A DNA stretch of 64,000 nt from JBBQYA01 sp031412335 (GCA_031412335.1 JANOCT010000020.1:1-64000), one strand, 5' to 3'. Counted from the first letter of the stretch, positions 46,811 to 56,532 are shown. Notes: generated by a model from the sequence alone, not told the origin. Translations and numbers: made by a program.

Positions 46811-47980
46811 ATGCCTAAAGTATTAATTATAGACGACGAAAGAAGCATTAGAAGCACACTGAGAGACATTTTTGAGTATGAAAAATTAGAAGTGCTGGAA
46901 GCTACTAATGGAGAGGAAGGTCTTGCGATCATTAAGTCGAAAGAATTGGATTTGGTGCTTTGTGATATTAAAATGCAAAAAATGGATGGCTTAGAAGTAT
47001 TGGTCTTGGCCCAAGAAATAAAACCAGAACTACCTTTTATCATGATTTCTGGGCATGGAAATATTGAAACTGCTGTAGAAGCTACAAAAAAAGGCGCATT
47101 CGACTTTATTGTAAAACCACCAGATTTGAACCGTTTGTTGATAACAGTTAGAAATGCTTTAGATAAAAAAGAATTAGTAGCTGAAACAAAAACTCTAAAA
47201 AGAAAAATAGGAAAAGTGCGTGAAATTTTAGGTGTTTCAGTTTCTGTTAAAAAAATTAAAGAAACGATAGAAAAAGTTGGGCCAACAGAGGCAAGAGTTT
47301 TAATAACTGGAGAAAATGGGAGCGGAAAAGAATTGGTTGCCAGATGGTTGCATGCTAAAAGCAATCGTTCTGCATCGCCAATTATAGAAGTTAATTGTGC
47401 TGCAATTCCATCTGAACTAATAGAAAGTGAGCTTTTTGGACATGAGAAAGGATCTTTTACATCAGCTATAAAACAGCGAATCGGTAAGTTTGAACAAGCA
47501 AATGGCGGAACTTTGTTTTTAGATGAAATTGGTGATATGAGTTTATCTGCACAATCAAAAGTACTTCGAGCCTTACAAGAGAATAAAATAACCCGAGTAG
47601 GTGGCGAAAAAGATATTCATGTTGATGTAAGAATATTAGCAGCTACGAATAAAGATTTACTGAAAGAAATAGAATTAGGGAATTTTAGAATGGATTTATA
47701 CCATCGCTTAAGTGTTATTCTAATTCATGTGCCACCTTTAAATGAGCGAAGAGAAGATATTAAACTATTAGCAAAAAGTTTTTTAGAAGAATTGTGTAAT
47801 GAATATGGAATGCCAGTTAAGAGAGTAACAGACAAAGCTTATGATGCTTTACAAAAATTAGATTGGAGTGGTAATATTCGCGAATTACATAATATGATTG
47901 AGCGATTAATAATACTTAGCGATAAGGAAATCACAGATTCTGATGTGAAAGCTTATGCAAACCCAGCCAGAAAGAGTTAG
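46811..47980 (+). CDS. NtrC-type sigma-54 activator lacking a DNA-binding domain
   Basis: 389 residues. Receiver 1-115 (IDDE, D52 in LCDIKMQ, KP in VKPPD), then a linker, then an AAA+ domain about 135-380 with Walker A GENGSGKE (167-174), Walker B LFLDEIGD and arginine fingers (DLYHRLSV). The sigma-54-contact loop reads GSFTSA (214-219) rather than GAFTGA; the Phe and Thr are kept. The protein stops at PARKS directly after the AAA+ lid, so the Fis-type HTH is missing. It may act without specific DNA binding or with a partner protein. It follows rnpB and stands alone. Confidence 0.9.
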   Translation: MPKVLIIDDERSIRSTLRDIFEYEKLEVLEATNGEEGLAIIKSKELDLVLCDIKMQKMDGLEVLVLAQEIKPELPFIMISGHGNIETAVEATKKGAFDFIVKPPDLNRLLITVRNALDKKELVAETKTLKRKIGKVREILGVSVSVKKIKETIEKVGPTEARVLITGENGSGKELVARWLHAKSNRSASPIIEVNCAAIPSELIESELFGHEKGSFTSAIKQRIGKFEQANGGTLFLDEIGDMSLSAQSKVLRALQENKITRVGGEKDIHVDVRILAATNKDLLKEIELGNFRMDLYHRLSVILIHVPPLNERREDIKLLAKSFLEELCNEYGMPVKRVTDKAYDALQKLDWSGNIRELHNMIERLIILSDKEITDSDVKAYANPARKS

Positions 47981-48131
47981 TAAATAATCTACTTACTTAG
48001 TATTAAGCAATTTTAGCAGATTCCATTGCGTACTTATACCCGATTTTCAATTTTATTCTTTTGGTTACTTATAGAAAGATAAGTTTACATGTCTGACGAA
48101 CAGACATAATTAACTTTTTAACAAAAAAACC

Positions 48132-48440
48132 ATGGCTACCTACGGAGAATTTATTGAACTATCAACAGCAGAAGTTTATTTAGCAAGATTCAGAGAACAA
48201 TATCCTGAATACATTAAAGCTGAAATCTTTACCAAAAGTTTTATTGAAGAATTAATTGCACAACCAGGTTGTGAAGGAGTAAGAATTTATAATGGAATTG
48301 ATGATGAAGGAGTGGGTTGCTATGTATTAGTTGCCACAAATTCAGAAGATCAAGACATGGTTGACAATTGCTTATTATTAGAAGGTGGTGGAGCTTGTCC
48401 AAGACATTGCGATGTAACAAGTCCATTATATAATGCCTGA
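48132..48440 (+). CDS. Small conserved hypothetical protein
   Basis: 102 residues, no signal. A charged helix-rich N-terminal part is followed by a likely beta strand region (GVRIYNGIDDEGVGCYVLVATN) and a Cys-containing tail (GGGACPRHCDV). The family is not recognised. Its end overlaps the start of the membrane-protein gene by 8 bp, so it is the first gene of a four-gene operon with a kinase and a LuxR-type regulator. Confidence 0.7.
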   Translation: MATYGEFIELSTAEVYLARFREQYPEYIKAEIFTKSFIEELIAQPGCEGVRIYNGIDDEGVGCYVLVATNSEDQDMVDNCLLLEGGGACPRHCDVTSPLYNA

Positions 48441-49095
48441 ATTTGATCAAATCTTGCTTACTTATGGCAGTCTTTCTATTTTTATAGCCGGTATTATTGC
48501 TATAGTAAAATGGGATAAATCAAACTATACTAACAGAATGTTTTTTCTTTTTATTTTCTTTTCAGTTGCATTGGAAATTTTGCAACGATTATTGAGAATA
48601 ACGATAAAAAATAATATTGTGGTATTTAATTTATTTGCCTTAACAGACTTGATTTTATTAACGTTGAGTTATCATGCTTGGGGTTTATTTGGAAAAAGAC
48701 GGCAATTGATGTGGTTTATTATTATTTCCTTTTCACTTTTTTGGATAACAGAACAATTCATCTTTTCTTCCGTTCTGTTGAAAAATCCTTATTCCAGATT
48801 AATTTCAAGCATTTTAATTACTATTTTAAGTATTAATATGATTTCTAAAAGTCTATTGACCGAACGAATCGTATATTACAAAAATTTTAAATTTATAGCT
48901 GCTCTTGGCGCATTGCTTTTATATTCTGTTATTTCAGCTATAACCTTTATATCACATAATGAAAATGCTGAGGTCTCTTTTGATTTAGGTGGTAAGCTTT
49001 CAATCGCTCAAGAAATTTTTAATGTTATTGCTAATTTACTATATGCGGCTTCACTTTTATGGATGATTCCTTACAGGAAATATACAATGGAATAA
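48433..49095 (+). CDS. Integral membrane protein of unknown function
   Basis: 220 residues with six or seven hydrophobic helices (for example SLSIFIAGIIAIVKW, FFLFIFFSVALEIL, ALGALLLYSVISAITFI) and little else. There is no recognised family, but the helix layout resembles small membrane sensors. It overlaps the upstream small gene by 8 bp and the downstream kinase by 37 bp, implying tight co-translation and perhaps a joint role in input to the kinase. Confidence 0.8.
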   Translation: MPEFDQILLTYGSLSIFIAGIIAIVKWDKSNYTNRMFFLFIFFSVALEILQRLLRITIKNNIVVFNLFALTDLILLTLSYHAWGLFGKRRQLMWFIIISFSLFWITEQFIFSSVLLKNPYSRLISSILITILSINMISKSLLTERIVYYKNFKFIAALGALLLYSVISAITFISHNENAEVSFDLGGKLSIAQEIFNVIANLLYAASLLWMIPYRKYTME

Positions 49096-49811
49096 TAATT
49101 TCACTGAGCTTTCTTTTCTTGGTTACTTTATATTTTATTGTTACATTAATAAGGCAACAGCGAAAAATATTTAATTTACAACAGGATCGAATTCTTACCG
49201 AGATTAATACCATTGAATTAGAAAGGAAACGTATTGCATCTGAATTACATGATGGTTTAGGTCCTCTTTTATCAACCATAAAACTTAATATTAATAGTTT
49301 AGACACTGAATTAGAAGATGATCAACTCGTAATTGCAAAAGCCAGTAAACATTTAGATGATGTGATGAATAATATTCGTGAGATTTCTTATAATTTAATG
49401 CCAGTAGCATTGGTTAGAAAGGGATTATGCGAAGCTTTGCGTGAGTTTATTGAAAAAACACTTTCTCCAATTGGCATTCAGGTTAAATTCTTTTTTGTAG
49501 AAATACCTAAAGTTTTTACCCGCGAAAAAGAAATTCATATTTATAGAATGATGCAGGAAATTGTTAATAATACCATGAAACATGCCAATGCAAAAAAATT
49601 TCTAATCAAAATTTCAGTTGAGAATAATATTTTGCTGCTACAAACTGAAGATGATGGAATAGGATTTAATCAAAATGAAGTGGATGAAATGACTAAGAGC
49701 TTAGGAATAAAAAACTTAGAAGCCAGAAGTTCGGTGCTAAATGCTAAAATGATTTGTAAATCTGCACCCGGTAAAGGAACACGTTATATATTCGAAATTC
49801 CGATAATTTAA
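49059..49811 (+). CDS. NarX/DesK-type sensor histidine kinase
   Basis: 250 residues. A single N-terminal membrane segment (GIIISLSFLFLVTLYFIVTLI) is followed by a coiled coil and HisKA_3 with H64 in ERKRIASELHDGLGPLLS, then a short HATPase_c (MQEIVNNTMKHANAK, DDGIGFN, GIKNLEAR). The kinase has no periplasmic sensor domain of its own, so the membrane protein encoded just upstream may provide the input. The start at 49059 lies inside the upstream gene; the TM begins ten residues later, so a later start is unlikely. Its target is the LuxR-type regulator 6 bp downstream. Confidence 0.92.
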   Translation: MDDSLQEIYNGIIISLSFLFLVTLYFIVTLIRQQRKIFNLQQDRILTEINTIELERKRIASELHDGLGPLLSTIKLNINSLDTELEDDQLVIAKASKHLDDVMNNIREISYNLMPVALVRKGLCEALREFIEKTLSPIGIQVKFFFVEIPKVFTREKEIHIYRMMQEIVNNTMKHANAKKFLIKISVENNILLLQTEDDGIGFNQNEVDEMTKSLGIKNLEARSSVLNAKMICKSAPGKGTRYIFEIPII

Positions 49812-49817
49812 ATTCAA

Positions 49818-50510
49818 ATGTCAAAGCTAATTCAAGTTCCATTTCCCAAAATAACGATTATACTAGCAGATGATCATGAAATATTCTTAGATGGATTAAC
49901 CATGATGCTGAATAAAATTCCAGAATTTGAAATTTTAGGAAGCGCTAATAATGGAGCAGAGTTAATTCAATTAGTTAAAGATTTAAAACCAGATGTAATA
50001 CTAACCGATATTTCAATGCCGATAATGGATGGCATAGAAGCAACTCGAAAACTAGTTGATCTATATCCTTCCATTAAAATAATTGCTTTATCAATGTTTG
50101 ATGAAGATAATATGATTGCAGAAATGATAGATGCCGGTGCAAAAGGCTATTTATTAAAAAATGCAGATAAAAAAGAAATCATATTTGCGATTAGCACGGT
50201 AAATAACAACCATAGTTATTATTGCGAAACTGCATCTAAAAGACTTTTACATTTAATTTCTAAAATTAGAATTCAAAATCACGTTGAACTGACCGAATTT
50301 AGTGACAGAGAAATTGAAGTAATCCGTTTAATTTGTAAACAATATACTACCCAACAAATTGCGAACATGCTTTTTATAAGCAAAAGAACGGTTGATGGTC
50401 ATCGTCTGAAAATTGAAGATAAAATGCAGGTTAAGAATACTGCTGGCTTGGTTGTTTATGCACTTCGAAATAAAATCATCAGCGAACAAGAACTTTTGAC
50501 CGACAACTAA
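49818..50510 (+). CDS. LuxR/NarL family response regulator
   Basis: 230 residues. Receiver with D64 in LTDISMPIMDG, then a LuxR HTH (FSDREIEVIRLICKQ, ISKRTVDGHRLKIEDKM). It is the cognate regulator of the kinase at 49059-49811, which it follows by 6 bp. It is related to the orphan regulator at 40361-40999. Confidence 0.93.
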   Translation: MSKLIQVPFPKITIILADDHEIFLDGLTMMLNKIPEFEILGSANNGAELIQLVKDLKPDVILTDISMPIMDGIEATRKLVDLYPSIKIIALSMFDEDNMIAEMIDAGAKGYLLKNADKKEIIFAISTVNNNHSYYCETASKRLLHLISKIRIQNHVELTEFSDREIEVIRLICKQYTTQQIANMLFISKRTVDGHRLKIEDKMQVKNTAGLVVYALRNKIISEQELLTDN

Positions 50511-50589
50511 TCATTTTCAATTTAAAAAAATCGAATCTTAAAATAGGCAAGTTAATTTTTATAGCTTAGAATAAGGTATTTCAAGTAAT

Positions 50590-50614
50590 TTGACAGCAGA
50601 AATTTGTATTTTTG
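50590..50614 (+). promoter_or_regulatory. Promoter of lepA
   Basis: The -7 box TATTTTTG (50607-50614) matches TAnnTTTG; a TTG at 50590-50592 may be the -33 element, though the spacing is short. The ATG at 50622 is only 7 bp after the box, so the transcript would have almost no leader. Confidence 0.5.
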
Positions 50615-50621
50615 CCGATTC

Positions 50622-52409
50622 ATGAAAAATATCCGCAACTTTTGCATCATAGCTCACATCGATCACGGGAAAAGTACCTTGGCCGATCGCTTGCTCGAAT
50701 ATACCAAAACCATTTCTGCACGTGACGCTCAAGCACAATTGCTTGACAACATGGATTTGGAACGGGAACGAGGCATTACCATTAAAAGTCATGCGATACA
50801 AATGAACTATTCAGAAAAGGGTGAAAATTACATTCTAAATCTGATAGACACTCCTGGTCATGTCGATTTTTCATACGAAGTTTCCAGATCTATCGCAGCT
50901 TGCGAAGGTGCATTATTGATAGTTGATGCAGCACAAGGCATTCAAGCTCAAACCATTTCGAATTTATACCTAGCACTTGAAAATGATTTAAAAATAATTC
51001 CGGTTCTTAACAAAATGGACTTGCCTGGAGCAATGCCTGAAGAAGTAATGGATCAAATTGTTGAATTATTAGGTTGCGATCGTTCAGAAATTATTCCAGC
51101 AAGTGGCAAAACAGGATTGGGAGTTAATGAAATTCTAGAAGCCATTGTTGATCGAGTTCCAGCTCCAATCGGTGACCCTGCCGGCAGATTACAAGCATTA
51201 ATTTTTGATTCTGTCTTCAATTCCTTTCGAGGCATCATTGCTTATTTCAAAGTAATGAATGGCGAGATCAAAAAAGGAGATAAAGTAAAATTTGTTGCTA
51301 CTGGCAAAGAATATATTGCAGACGAAGTTGGAGTATTGAAACTGAATCAGGAACCTCGTGATATAATAAAAACTGGCGATGTTGGATATATTATTTCAGG
51401 AATAAAGGAAGCAAGAGAAGTAAAAGTTGGTGATACCATTACACATGTACATGCTCCAACTCAAGAAGCAATTCGAGGTTTTGAAGATGTAAAGCCAATG
51501 GTTTTCGCTGGAATTTTCCCGGTTGATACGGACGAATTCGAAGAATTGCGAGAAGCAATGCACAAACTTCAATTGAATGATGCATCGTTGGTTTTCGAAC
51601 CTGAATCATCAGCAGCACTTGGTTTTGGTTTCCGTTGTGGTTTTTTAGGAATGCTACACATGGAAATAATTCAGGAAAGATTAGAGCGGGAATTTGATAT
51701 GACCGTTATTACAACTGTTCCTAACGTTTCGTACAAAGCTTATACAACCAAACTTGAAGAATTAATTGTAAATAATCCTTCCGATTTGCCCGATCCAAGC
51801 AAATTAGAATTTGTAGAAGAGCCATTTATTAAAGCTCAAATTATTACAAAATCTGATTATGTTGGTAATATTTTATCGCTCTGCATTCAAAAGAGGGGTA
51901 TTATTATGAACCAGGTTTACCTCACCTCCGATCGAGTTGAGCTAACATTTGACATGCCATTGGGAGAAATTGTTTTCGATTTTTACGACCGACTCAAAAC
52001 AGTTTCTAAAGGGTATGCATCTTTTGATTATACTCCTATCGGCTATCGCGAATCTGATCTTGTACGCTTAGATATTAGACTAAATGGAGAACCAGTTGAC
52101 GCTTTATCTTCTTTAATTCACCGAACAAACGCGTATGATTTTGGTAAAAAAATCTGCGAAAAGTTGAAAGAATTAATTCCACGTCAGCAATTCGAAATTG
52201 TAATTCAGGCTTCTATTGGAGCAAAAATTATTGCCAGAGAAACGGTAAAAGCAATTAGAAAAGATGTAACTGCTAAATGTTATGGTGGTGATATTTCCAG
52301 AAAACGAAAGTTGTTGGAAAAACAAAAGAAAGGTAAAAAACGGATGCGTCAGGTTGGAAACGTAGAAATTCCACAATCTGCATTTATGGCTGTTTTGAAA
52401 CTTGATTGA
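50622..52409 (+). CDS. lepA: Elongation factor 4 (LepA)
   Basis: 595 residues from ATG 50622 (MKNIRNFCIIAHIDHGKSTL); the frame extends back to a TTG at 50604 that lies in the promoter box. GTPase motifs are IAHIDHGKST, DTPGHVDF and NKMD; the LepA-specific C-terminal domain ends in KGKKRMRQVGNVEIPQSAF. It is a ribosome-associated GTPase involved in back-translocation or initiation quality. It is followed by folD after 38 bp. Confidence 0.97.
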   Translation: MKNIRNFCIIAHIDHGKSTLADRLLEYTKTISARDAQAQLLDNMDLERERGITIKSHAIQMNYSEKGENYILNLIDTPGHVDFSYEVSRSIAACEGALLIVDAAQGIQAQTISNLYLALENDLKIIPVLNKMDLPGAMPEEVMDQIVELLGCDRSEIIPASGKTGLGVNEILEAIVDRVPAPIGDPAGRLQALIFDSVFNSFRGIIAYFKVMNGEIKKGDKVKFVATGKEYIADEVGVLKLNQEPRDIIKTGDVGYIISGIKEAREVKVGDTITHVHAPTQEAIRGFEDVKPMVFAGIFPVDTDEFEELREAMHKLQLNDASLVFEPESSAALGFGFRCGFLGMLHMEIIQERLEREFDMTVITTVPNVSYKAYTTKLEELIVNNPSDLPDPSKLEFVEEPFIKAQIITKSDYVGNILSLCIQKRGIIMNQVYLTSDRVELTFDMPLGEIVFDFYDRLKTVSKGYASFDYTPIGYRESDLVRLDIRLNGEPVDALSSLIHRTNAYDFGKKICEKLKELIPRQQFEIVIQASIGAKIIARETVKAIRKDVTAKCYGGDISRKRKLLEKQKKGKKRMRQVGNVEIPQSAFMAVLKLD

Positions 52410-52447
52410 TCTTTTTTATTTACAAAGTTAAATTTCAATTATAGCCA

Positions 52448-53329
52448 ATGATTTTGCTCGATGGAAAATTAGTTTCTGAAGACCTTAAAAAATCGATTGC
52501 AGATCAAGCTGCTATCTTTTTAAAAGAAAATGGAAGAAAGCCACATTTGGCTGCCATTTTAGTTGGTAATGATGGAGGAAGCGAAACGTATGTTGCCAGC
52601 AAAGTGAAAAATTGCGAGAAGGTAGGATTTGAAAGCACTTTAATCCGATTTGATACTTCAGTTTCAGAAATAGAACTATTAAATGAAATTAGAATAATAA
52701 ATGAACGAGCAGATATTGATGGCTTAATTGTTCAACTTCCACTTCCGGCTCATATCAATCCAGATTTAGTTACCGAAACCATTGATTATCGAAAAGACGT
52801 GGATGGATTCCATCCGGTAAATTTAGGTAGAATGCAAAGAAACCTGCCTTGCTTTCTTCCAGCAACACCTTTTGGAATTTTATTAATGCTTGAGTACTAT
52901 AAAATAAACACAAGTGGTATGAACTGTGTTGTAATTGGCAGGAGTAATATTGTAGGAAGTCCGATAAGTATATTAATGGCAAGAAATGCAAATCCAGGAA
53001 ATTGTACGGTAACTCTGGCTCATAGCAAAACAAAAAATATTAAAGAACTTACCCTCAATGCTGACATTATTATTGCAGCTATAGGAAAAAAGAATTTTTT
53101 AACTGCTGATATGGTTAAAAATGGTTCAATAATTATTGATGTAGGTATAAATAGGGAAGAAAGTTCTGAATCACGCTCTGGATATAAATTATTTGGTGAT
53201 GTTGATTTTGAGCAAGTATCTAAAAAAGCTGCTTTTATCACCCCAGTTCCTGGCGGAGTTGGTTTAATGACGATTGTTGGCTTATTAAAAAACACACTTT
53301 CCGCTGCACGAAAAGAAATCTATTCCTAA
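52448..53329 (+). CDS. folD: Bifunctional methylenetetrahydrofolate dehydrogenase/cyclohydrolase
   Basis: 293 residues, standard length. Signatures: ASKVKNCEKVGFES with the catalytic Lys, QLPLPAHIN, KDVDGFHP, IGRSNIVGSPISILMAR and TPVPGGVGLMT. It converts 5,10-methylene-THF to 10-formyl-THF via the methenyl form in one-carbon metabolism. It probably shares transcripts with lepA and queE. Confidence 0.97.
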   Translation: MILLDGKLVSEDLKKSIADQAAIFLKENGRKPHLAAILVGNDGGSETYVASKVKNCEKVGFESTLIRFDTSVSEIELLNEIRIINERADIDGLIVQLPLPAHINPDLVTETIDYRKDVDGFHPVNLGRMQRNLPCFLPATPFGILLMLEYYKINTSGMNCVVIGRSNIVGSPISILMARNANPGNCTVTLAHSKTKNIKELTLNADIIIAAIGKKNFLTADMVKNGSIIIDVGINREESSESRSGYKLFGDVDFEQVSKKAAFITPVPGGVGLMTIVGLLKNTLSAARKEIYS

Positions 53330-53361
53330 TTTCTCTGTTTTAAATTGTTAAAATAATAAAA

Positions 53362-53985
53362 ATGAATAACCCAATACCCGAAGATGGAAGTCTTCTTCCA
53401 CTAATGGAAGATTTTTATACCATTCAGGGTGAAGGATATAACAGCGGAAAAGCCGCATACTTTATTCGGCTTGGTGGTTGTGATGTGGGTTGCCATTGGT
53501 GCGATGTTAAAGAATCATGGGATGCTAGTTTACACCCGCTTACTTCTGTTGATGCAATTATTGAAAAAGCAATACCTCATCCAGCAAAAACAGTGGTTGT
53601 TACGGGTGGAGAACCATTGATTTATAACCTTGATTTGTTAACTACAAAATTTAAAGAGCAAGGGATAAAAACATTTATTGAAACTTCGGGTGCTTATCCG
53701 CTTTCTGGAGATTGGGATTGGATTTGTTTATCTCCAAAAAAATTTAAAGCTCCTTTAAAGGCGATAAACCCATTAGCACATGAATTAAAAGTTATAATTT
53801 TCAACAAATCTGACTTTGAATGGGCAGAGAGTCATGCTAAAGAAGTTTCCGTTGAATGTAAATTGTACCTACAACCAGAATGGAGCAAAGCAGAAACCCT
53901 TACTCCAATAATAATAGAATATGTAAAAAACAATCCAAAGTGGGAAATTTCGTTACAAACCCATAAGTTTATGCACATTCCTTAA
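53362..53985 (+). CDS. queE: 7-carboxy-7-deazaguanine synthase
   Basis: 207 residues. The radical-SAM iron-sulfur Cys residues are C40, C44 and C47 in GGCDVGCHWCD, preceded by IQGEGYNSG, with TGGEP further on. It converts carboxytetrahydropterin to CDG in queuosine/preQ0 synthesis. It is followed by the OmpA-family gene after 3 bp. Confidence 0.93.
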   Translation: MNNPIPEDGSLLPLMEDFYTIQGEGYNSGKAAYFIRLGGCDVGCHWCDVKESWDASLHPLTSVDAIIEKAIPHPAKTVVVTGGEPLIYNLDLLTTKFKEQGIKTFIETSGAYPLSGDWDWICLSPKKFKAPLKAINPLAHELKVIIFNKSDFEWAESHAKEVSVECKLYLQPEWSKAETLTPIIIEYVKNNPKWEISLQTHKFMHIP

Positions 53986-53988
53986 TTC

Positions 53989-55893
53989 ATGATTACTCAT
54001 CTCATTCGATTTTTCTTTCTTGCTATTTTTTTGCTTAACCATGCATATGCGCAAGTAGCTAGATATTCGACAGAGAACAAGCAGGCAATTATTAGTTTTA
54101 ATAAAAGCAGTTTACTGGTTGATGCAAAAGATTATGAAAAAGCTATTTTCGAATTAAATAAAGCGATTTCGTTGGATAGTAATTTTGCTGAAGCCCAACA
54201 ACGTATTGGAGATGTTTATCGCCAGATAGGTTTATTTCCAAAAGCAGCATTTCATTACCAAAAAGTAATTCTGCTAAATCCAGAATATGTAAAGTCTGCC
54301 CATTTTAATTTGGGATTGTCGCAAATAGAAATGCTTGATTATGCCAATGCAGAAGTTAATTTCAGAAAGTATCTTACTTTTTCAGAAATAAGTGAAAGCC
54401 GCAAGAAAGAAGCAGAAAACTATATTTCGGATGCAGTATTTTCGATAAAAGCGATAAAGAATCCGGTACCATTTAAACCCATTATTTTACCAAAAGAAAT
54501 AAATACAGAATTGCCAGAATACTTGCCAGCTATTACTGCTGATGATAGTACATTAATCTTTACCCGAAAAAATTTGAAAGGTGAAGATTTCTATTTTTCG
54601 GAAAAAACTAAAACTGGCTGGCAAATTTCAAAACCATTAAGTACCAATATTAACACTCCTATATATAATGAAGGTGCTCAAACAATTTCATCAGATGGGC
54701 AGCTATTAATTTTTACGGTTTGCAACCGGCCCGATAGTAAAGGAAGTTGCGATTTGTACTTTTCTAAATTAATAGGATCAGACTGGGCAGTACCTCAAAG
54801 TTTGGGAACTACGATAAATACTTCTGCCTGGGAATCGCAACCAAGCTTATCAGCAGATGGGCATACCTTATATTTTGCGAGTAATAGACCAGGAGGTTTT
54901 GGAAAAATAGACATTTATAAAAGCGAACTGCAAGAAAATAGTACCTGGGGCATACCTCAAAATCTCGGTAAAAACATCAATACTACCATGGATGAAGAGT
55001 CGCCTTTTATTCATGCAGATGGAAGAACTCTTTATTTTTCATCAGATGGATGGCCTGGTTTAGGTTCAATGGATTTATTTTTTTCTAGGTTAGATGCAGA
55101 AATGAATTTTAGCATTCCTACTAATTTAGGCTATCCTATTAATACACACCGTGAAGAAAGTAGCTTAATTATAAGTACATCTGGTATTAAAGCATATTTC
55201 GCTTCCAATAAAATGAATAAGAATTCGAACTTTGATTTGTATGAGTTTGATTTATATAAAGAAGCCAGACCTGATGCTGTTACTTTTTTAAGAGGAATAG
55301 TGATGGACGAAAAAACATTAGAAAAATTATATGCAGAAGTTGAAGTGGTTGATTTGAATACTAATAAAGCAATATATAGTTCGTATTCAAATCCAAAAAC
55401 CGGGATTTTCCTCACCGCACTACCATCTATGCGAGAATACGCACTGAATATTTCAAAAAACGGTTATTTGTTATATTCAGAAAATTTTTTGTTGAATACT
55501 AACAAAGAAATGCAATCTTACAACCGCGAAATATTCTTGAAAAAAATAGAAGCGGGCGAAGTGATGGAACTTAGGAATATATTTTATGATCTTAATTCTT
55601 ATGATTTATTACCAAAATCAAAAGTAGAACTGAACAAATTATTATTATTCTTAAATGCAAATAAATCAATAGCTATAGAAATTGGGGGACATACAGATAA
55701 TACAGGATTAGCAGAAAAAAATCTTGTTTTATCAAAAAACCGAGCAAAGGCTGTATACGAATATTTAACAGGAGCAGGAATTTCTGCATCCAGAATTAGA
55801 TTTGCGGGCTACGGATCTACTAAACCAATAGTAAGTAACGAAACTGATGCCGGAAAAGCATCAAATAGAAGAACAGAAATAAAAATATTATAA
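53989..55893 (+). CDS. OmpA family envelope protein with TPR and PD40 repeats
   Basis: 634 residues. Signal peptide 1-21 (ending AYAQ); TPR region about 30-150; WD40-like PD40 beta-propeller segments about 180-400 (for example LSADGHTLYFASNRPGGFGKIDIY); a small carboxypeptidase-regulatory-like domain about 430-510; and a C-terminal OmpA peptidoglycan-binding domain (IGGHTDNTG, RAKAVYEYL, GYGSTKP, ASNRRTEI). It is a Bacteroidota envelope-linking protein, and such TPR/OmpA proteins often accompany type IX secretion or gliding. No other T9SS component is nearby. Confidence 0.92.
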   Translation: MITHLIRFFFLAIFLLNHAYAQVARYSTENKQAIISFNKSSLLVDAKDYEKAIFELNKAISLDSNFAEAQQRIGDVYRQIGLFPKAAFHYQKVILLNPEYVKSAHFNLGLSQIEMLDYANAEVNFRKYLTFSEISESRKKEAENYISDAVFSIKAIKNPVPFKPIILPKEINTELPEYLPAITADDSTLIFTRKNLKGEDFYFSEKTKTGWQISKPLSTNINTPIYNEGAQTISSDGQLLIFTVCNRPDSKGSCDLYFSKLIGSDWAVPQSLGTTINTSAWESQPSLSADGHTLYFASNRPGGFGKIDIYKSELQENSTWGIPQNLGKNINTTMDEESPFIHADGRTLYFSSDGWPGLGSMDLFFSRLDAEMNFSIPTNLGYPINTHREESSLIISTSGIKAYFASNKMNKNSNFDLYEFDLYKEARPDAVTFLRGIVMDEKTLEKLYAEVEVVDLNTNKAIYSSYSNPKTGIFLTALPSMREYALNISKNGYLLYSENFLLNTNKEMQSYNREIFLKKIEAGEVMELRNIFYDLNSYDLLPKSKVELNKLLLFLNANKSIAIEIGGHTDNTGLAEKNLVLSKNRAKAVYEYLTGAGISASRIRFAGYGSTKPIVSNETDAGKASNRRTEIKIL

Positions 55894-55918
55894 ACAATTT
55901 AAACAATCTCTCTCAAAT

Positions 55919-56350
55919 ATGAACAAACAAAATTACCAAAATCATCGACGATTAGTTTTTGGCTTTCACTTTCTCTTTCTAGGAATTACATTGATCGGTT
56001 TAATCGGTTCGTGTATTAATCTTTATCAATCATATAACTCGGAAACTTTTTATAGCGCTTCATTAATAGTGCTACTTTTTGTTACCGTGTTTTTCGTGGG
56101 ATACTTTTCTAGGGCTTTTGCACTTAAAGCTCAAGATCGGGCAATAAAAGCAGAAGAAAATCTTCGTTTCTACATTCTAACTGGTGAACTTCACGATCCA
56201 TCATTACGAATAAGTCAAATCATTGCACTTCGATTTGCCAATGATTCTGAATTTGTTGAGCTTTCTAAGAAAGCAGCAACAGAAAATTTGCGAAGTGAAA
56301 AAATTAAGCGGATGATTAAGAATTGGAGACCTGATTTCTACCGAGTTTAA
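55919..56350 (+). CDS. DUF6526 family membrane protein
   Basis: 143 residues. Two hydrophobic segments (FGFHFLFLGITLIGLIG and SLIVLLFVTVFFVGYFS) are followed by a cytosolic tail with ALKAQDRAIKAEENLRFYILTG, which fits DUF6526 proteins known only from sequence. It is probably in one unit with the OmpA gene, 26 bp upstream. Confidence 0.8.
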   Translation: MNKQNYQNHRRLVFGFHFLFLGITLIGLIGSCINLYQSYNSETFYSASLIVLLFVTVFFVGYFSRAFALKAQDRAIKAEENLRFYILTGELHDPSLRISQIIALRFANDSEFVELSKKAATENLRSEKIKRMIKNWRPDFYRV

Positions 56351-56498
56351 TCATTATTTACCAACCCTTTTCGAGGTGTTTTCTTCGAAGATTTTTTATC
56401 AAATCTTCATTTTAAGCATAATGTACAAATAATCGCAAAACTAAATTTTTAGCTAATTTTTGATTTGCGAAAATTTAAATACGTAGATGAAATCTTTG

Positions 56499-56532
56499 AA
56501 ATATGCCTTTTTAGTTATTTTAAGGCATATTT
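56499..56532. repeat. Perfect 11-bp inverted repeat in the intergenic region
   Basis: AAATATGCCTT and AAGGCATATTT are separated by 12 bp, in the 358-bp gap between the DUF6526 gene and the lectin gene. It could be a stem-loop or an operator. The rest of 56351-56708 is AT-rich and holds no gene. Confidence 0.5.
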
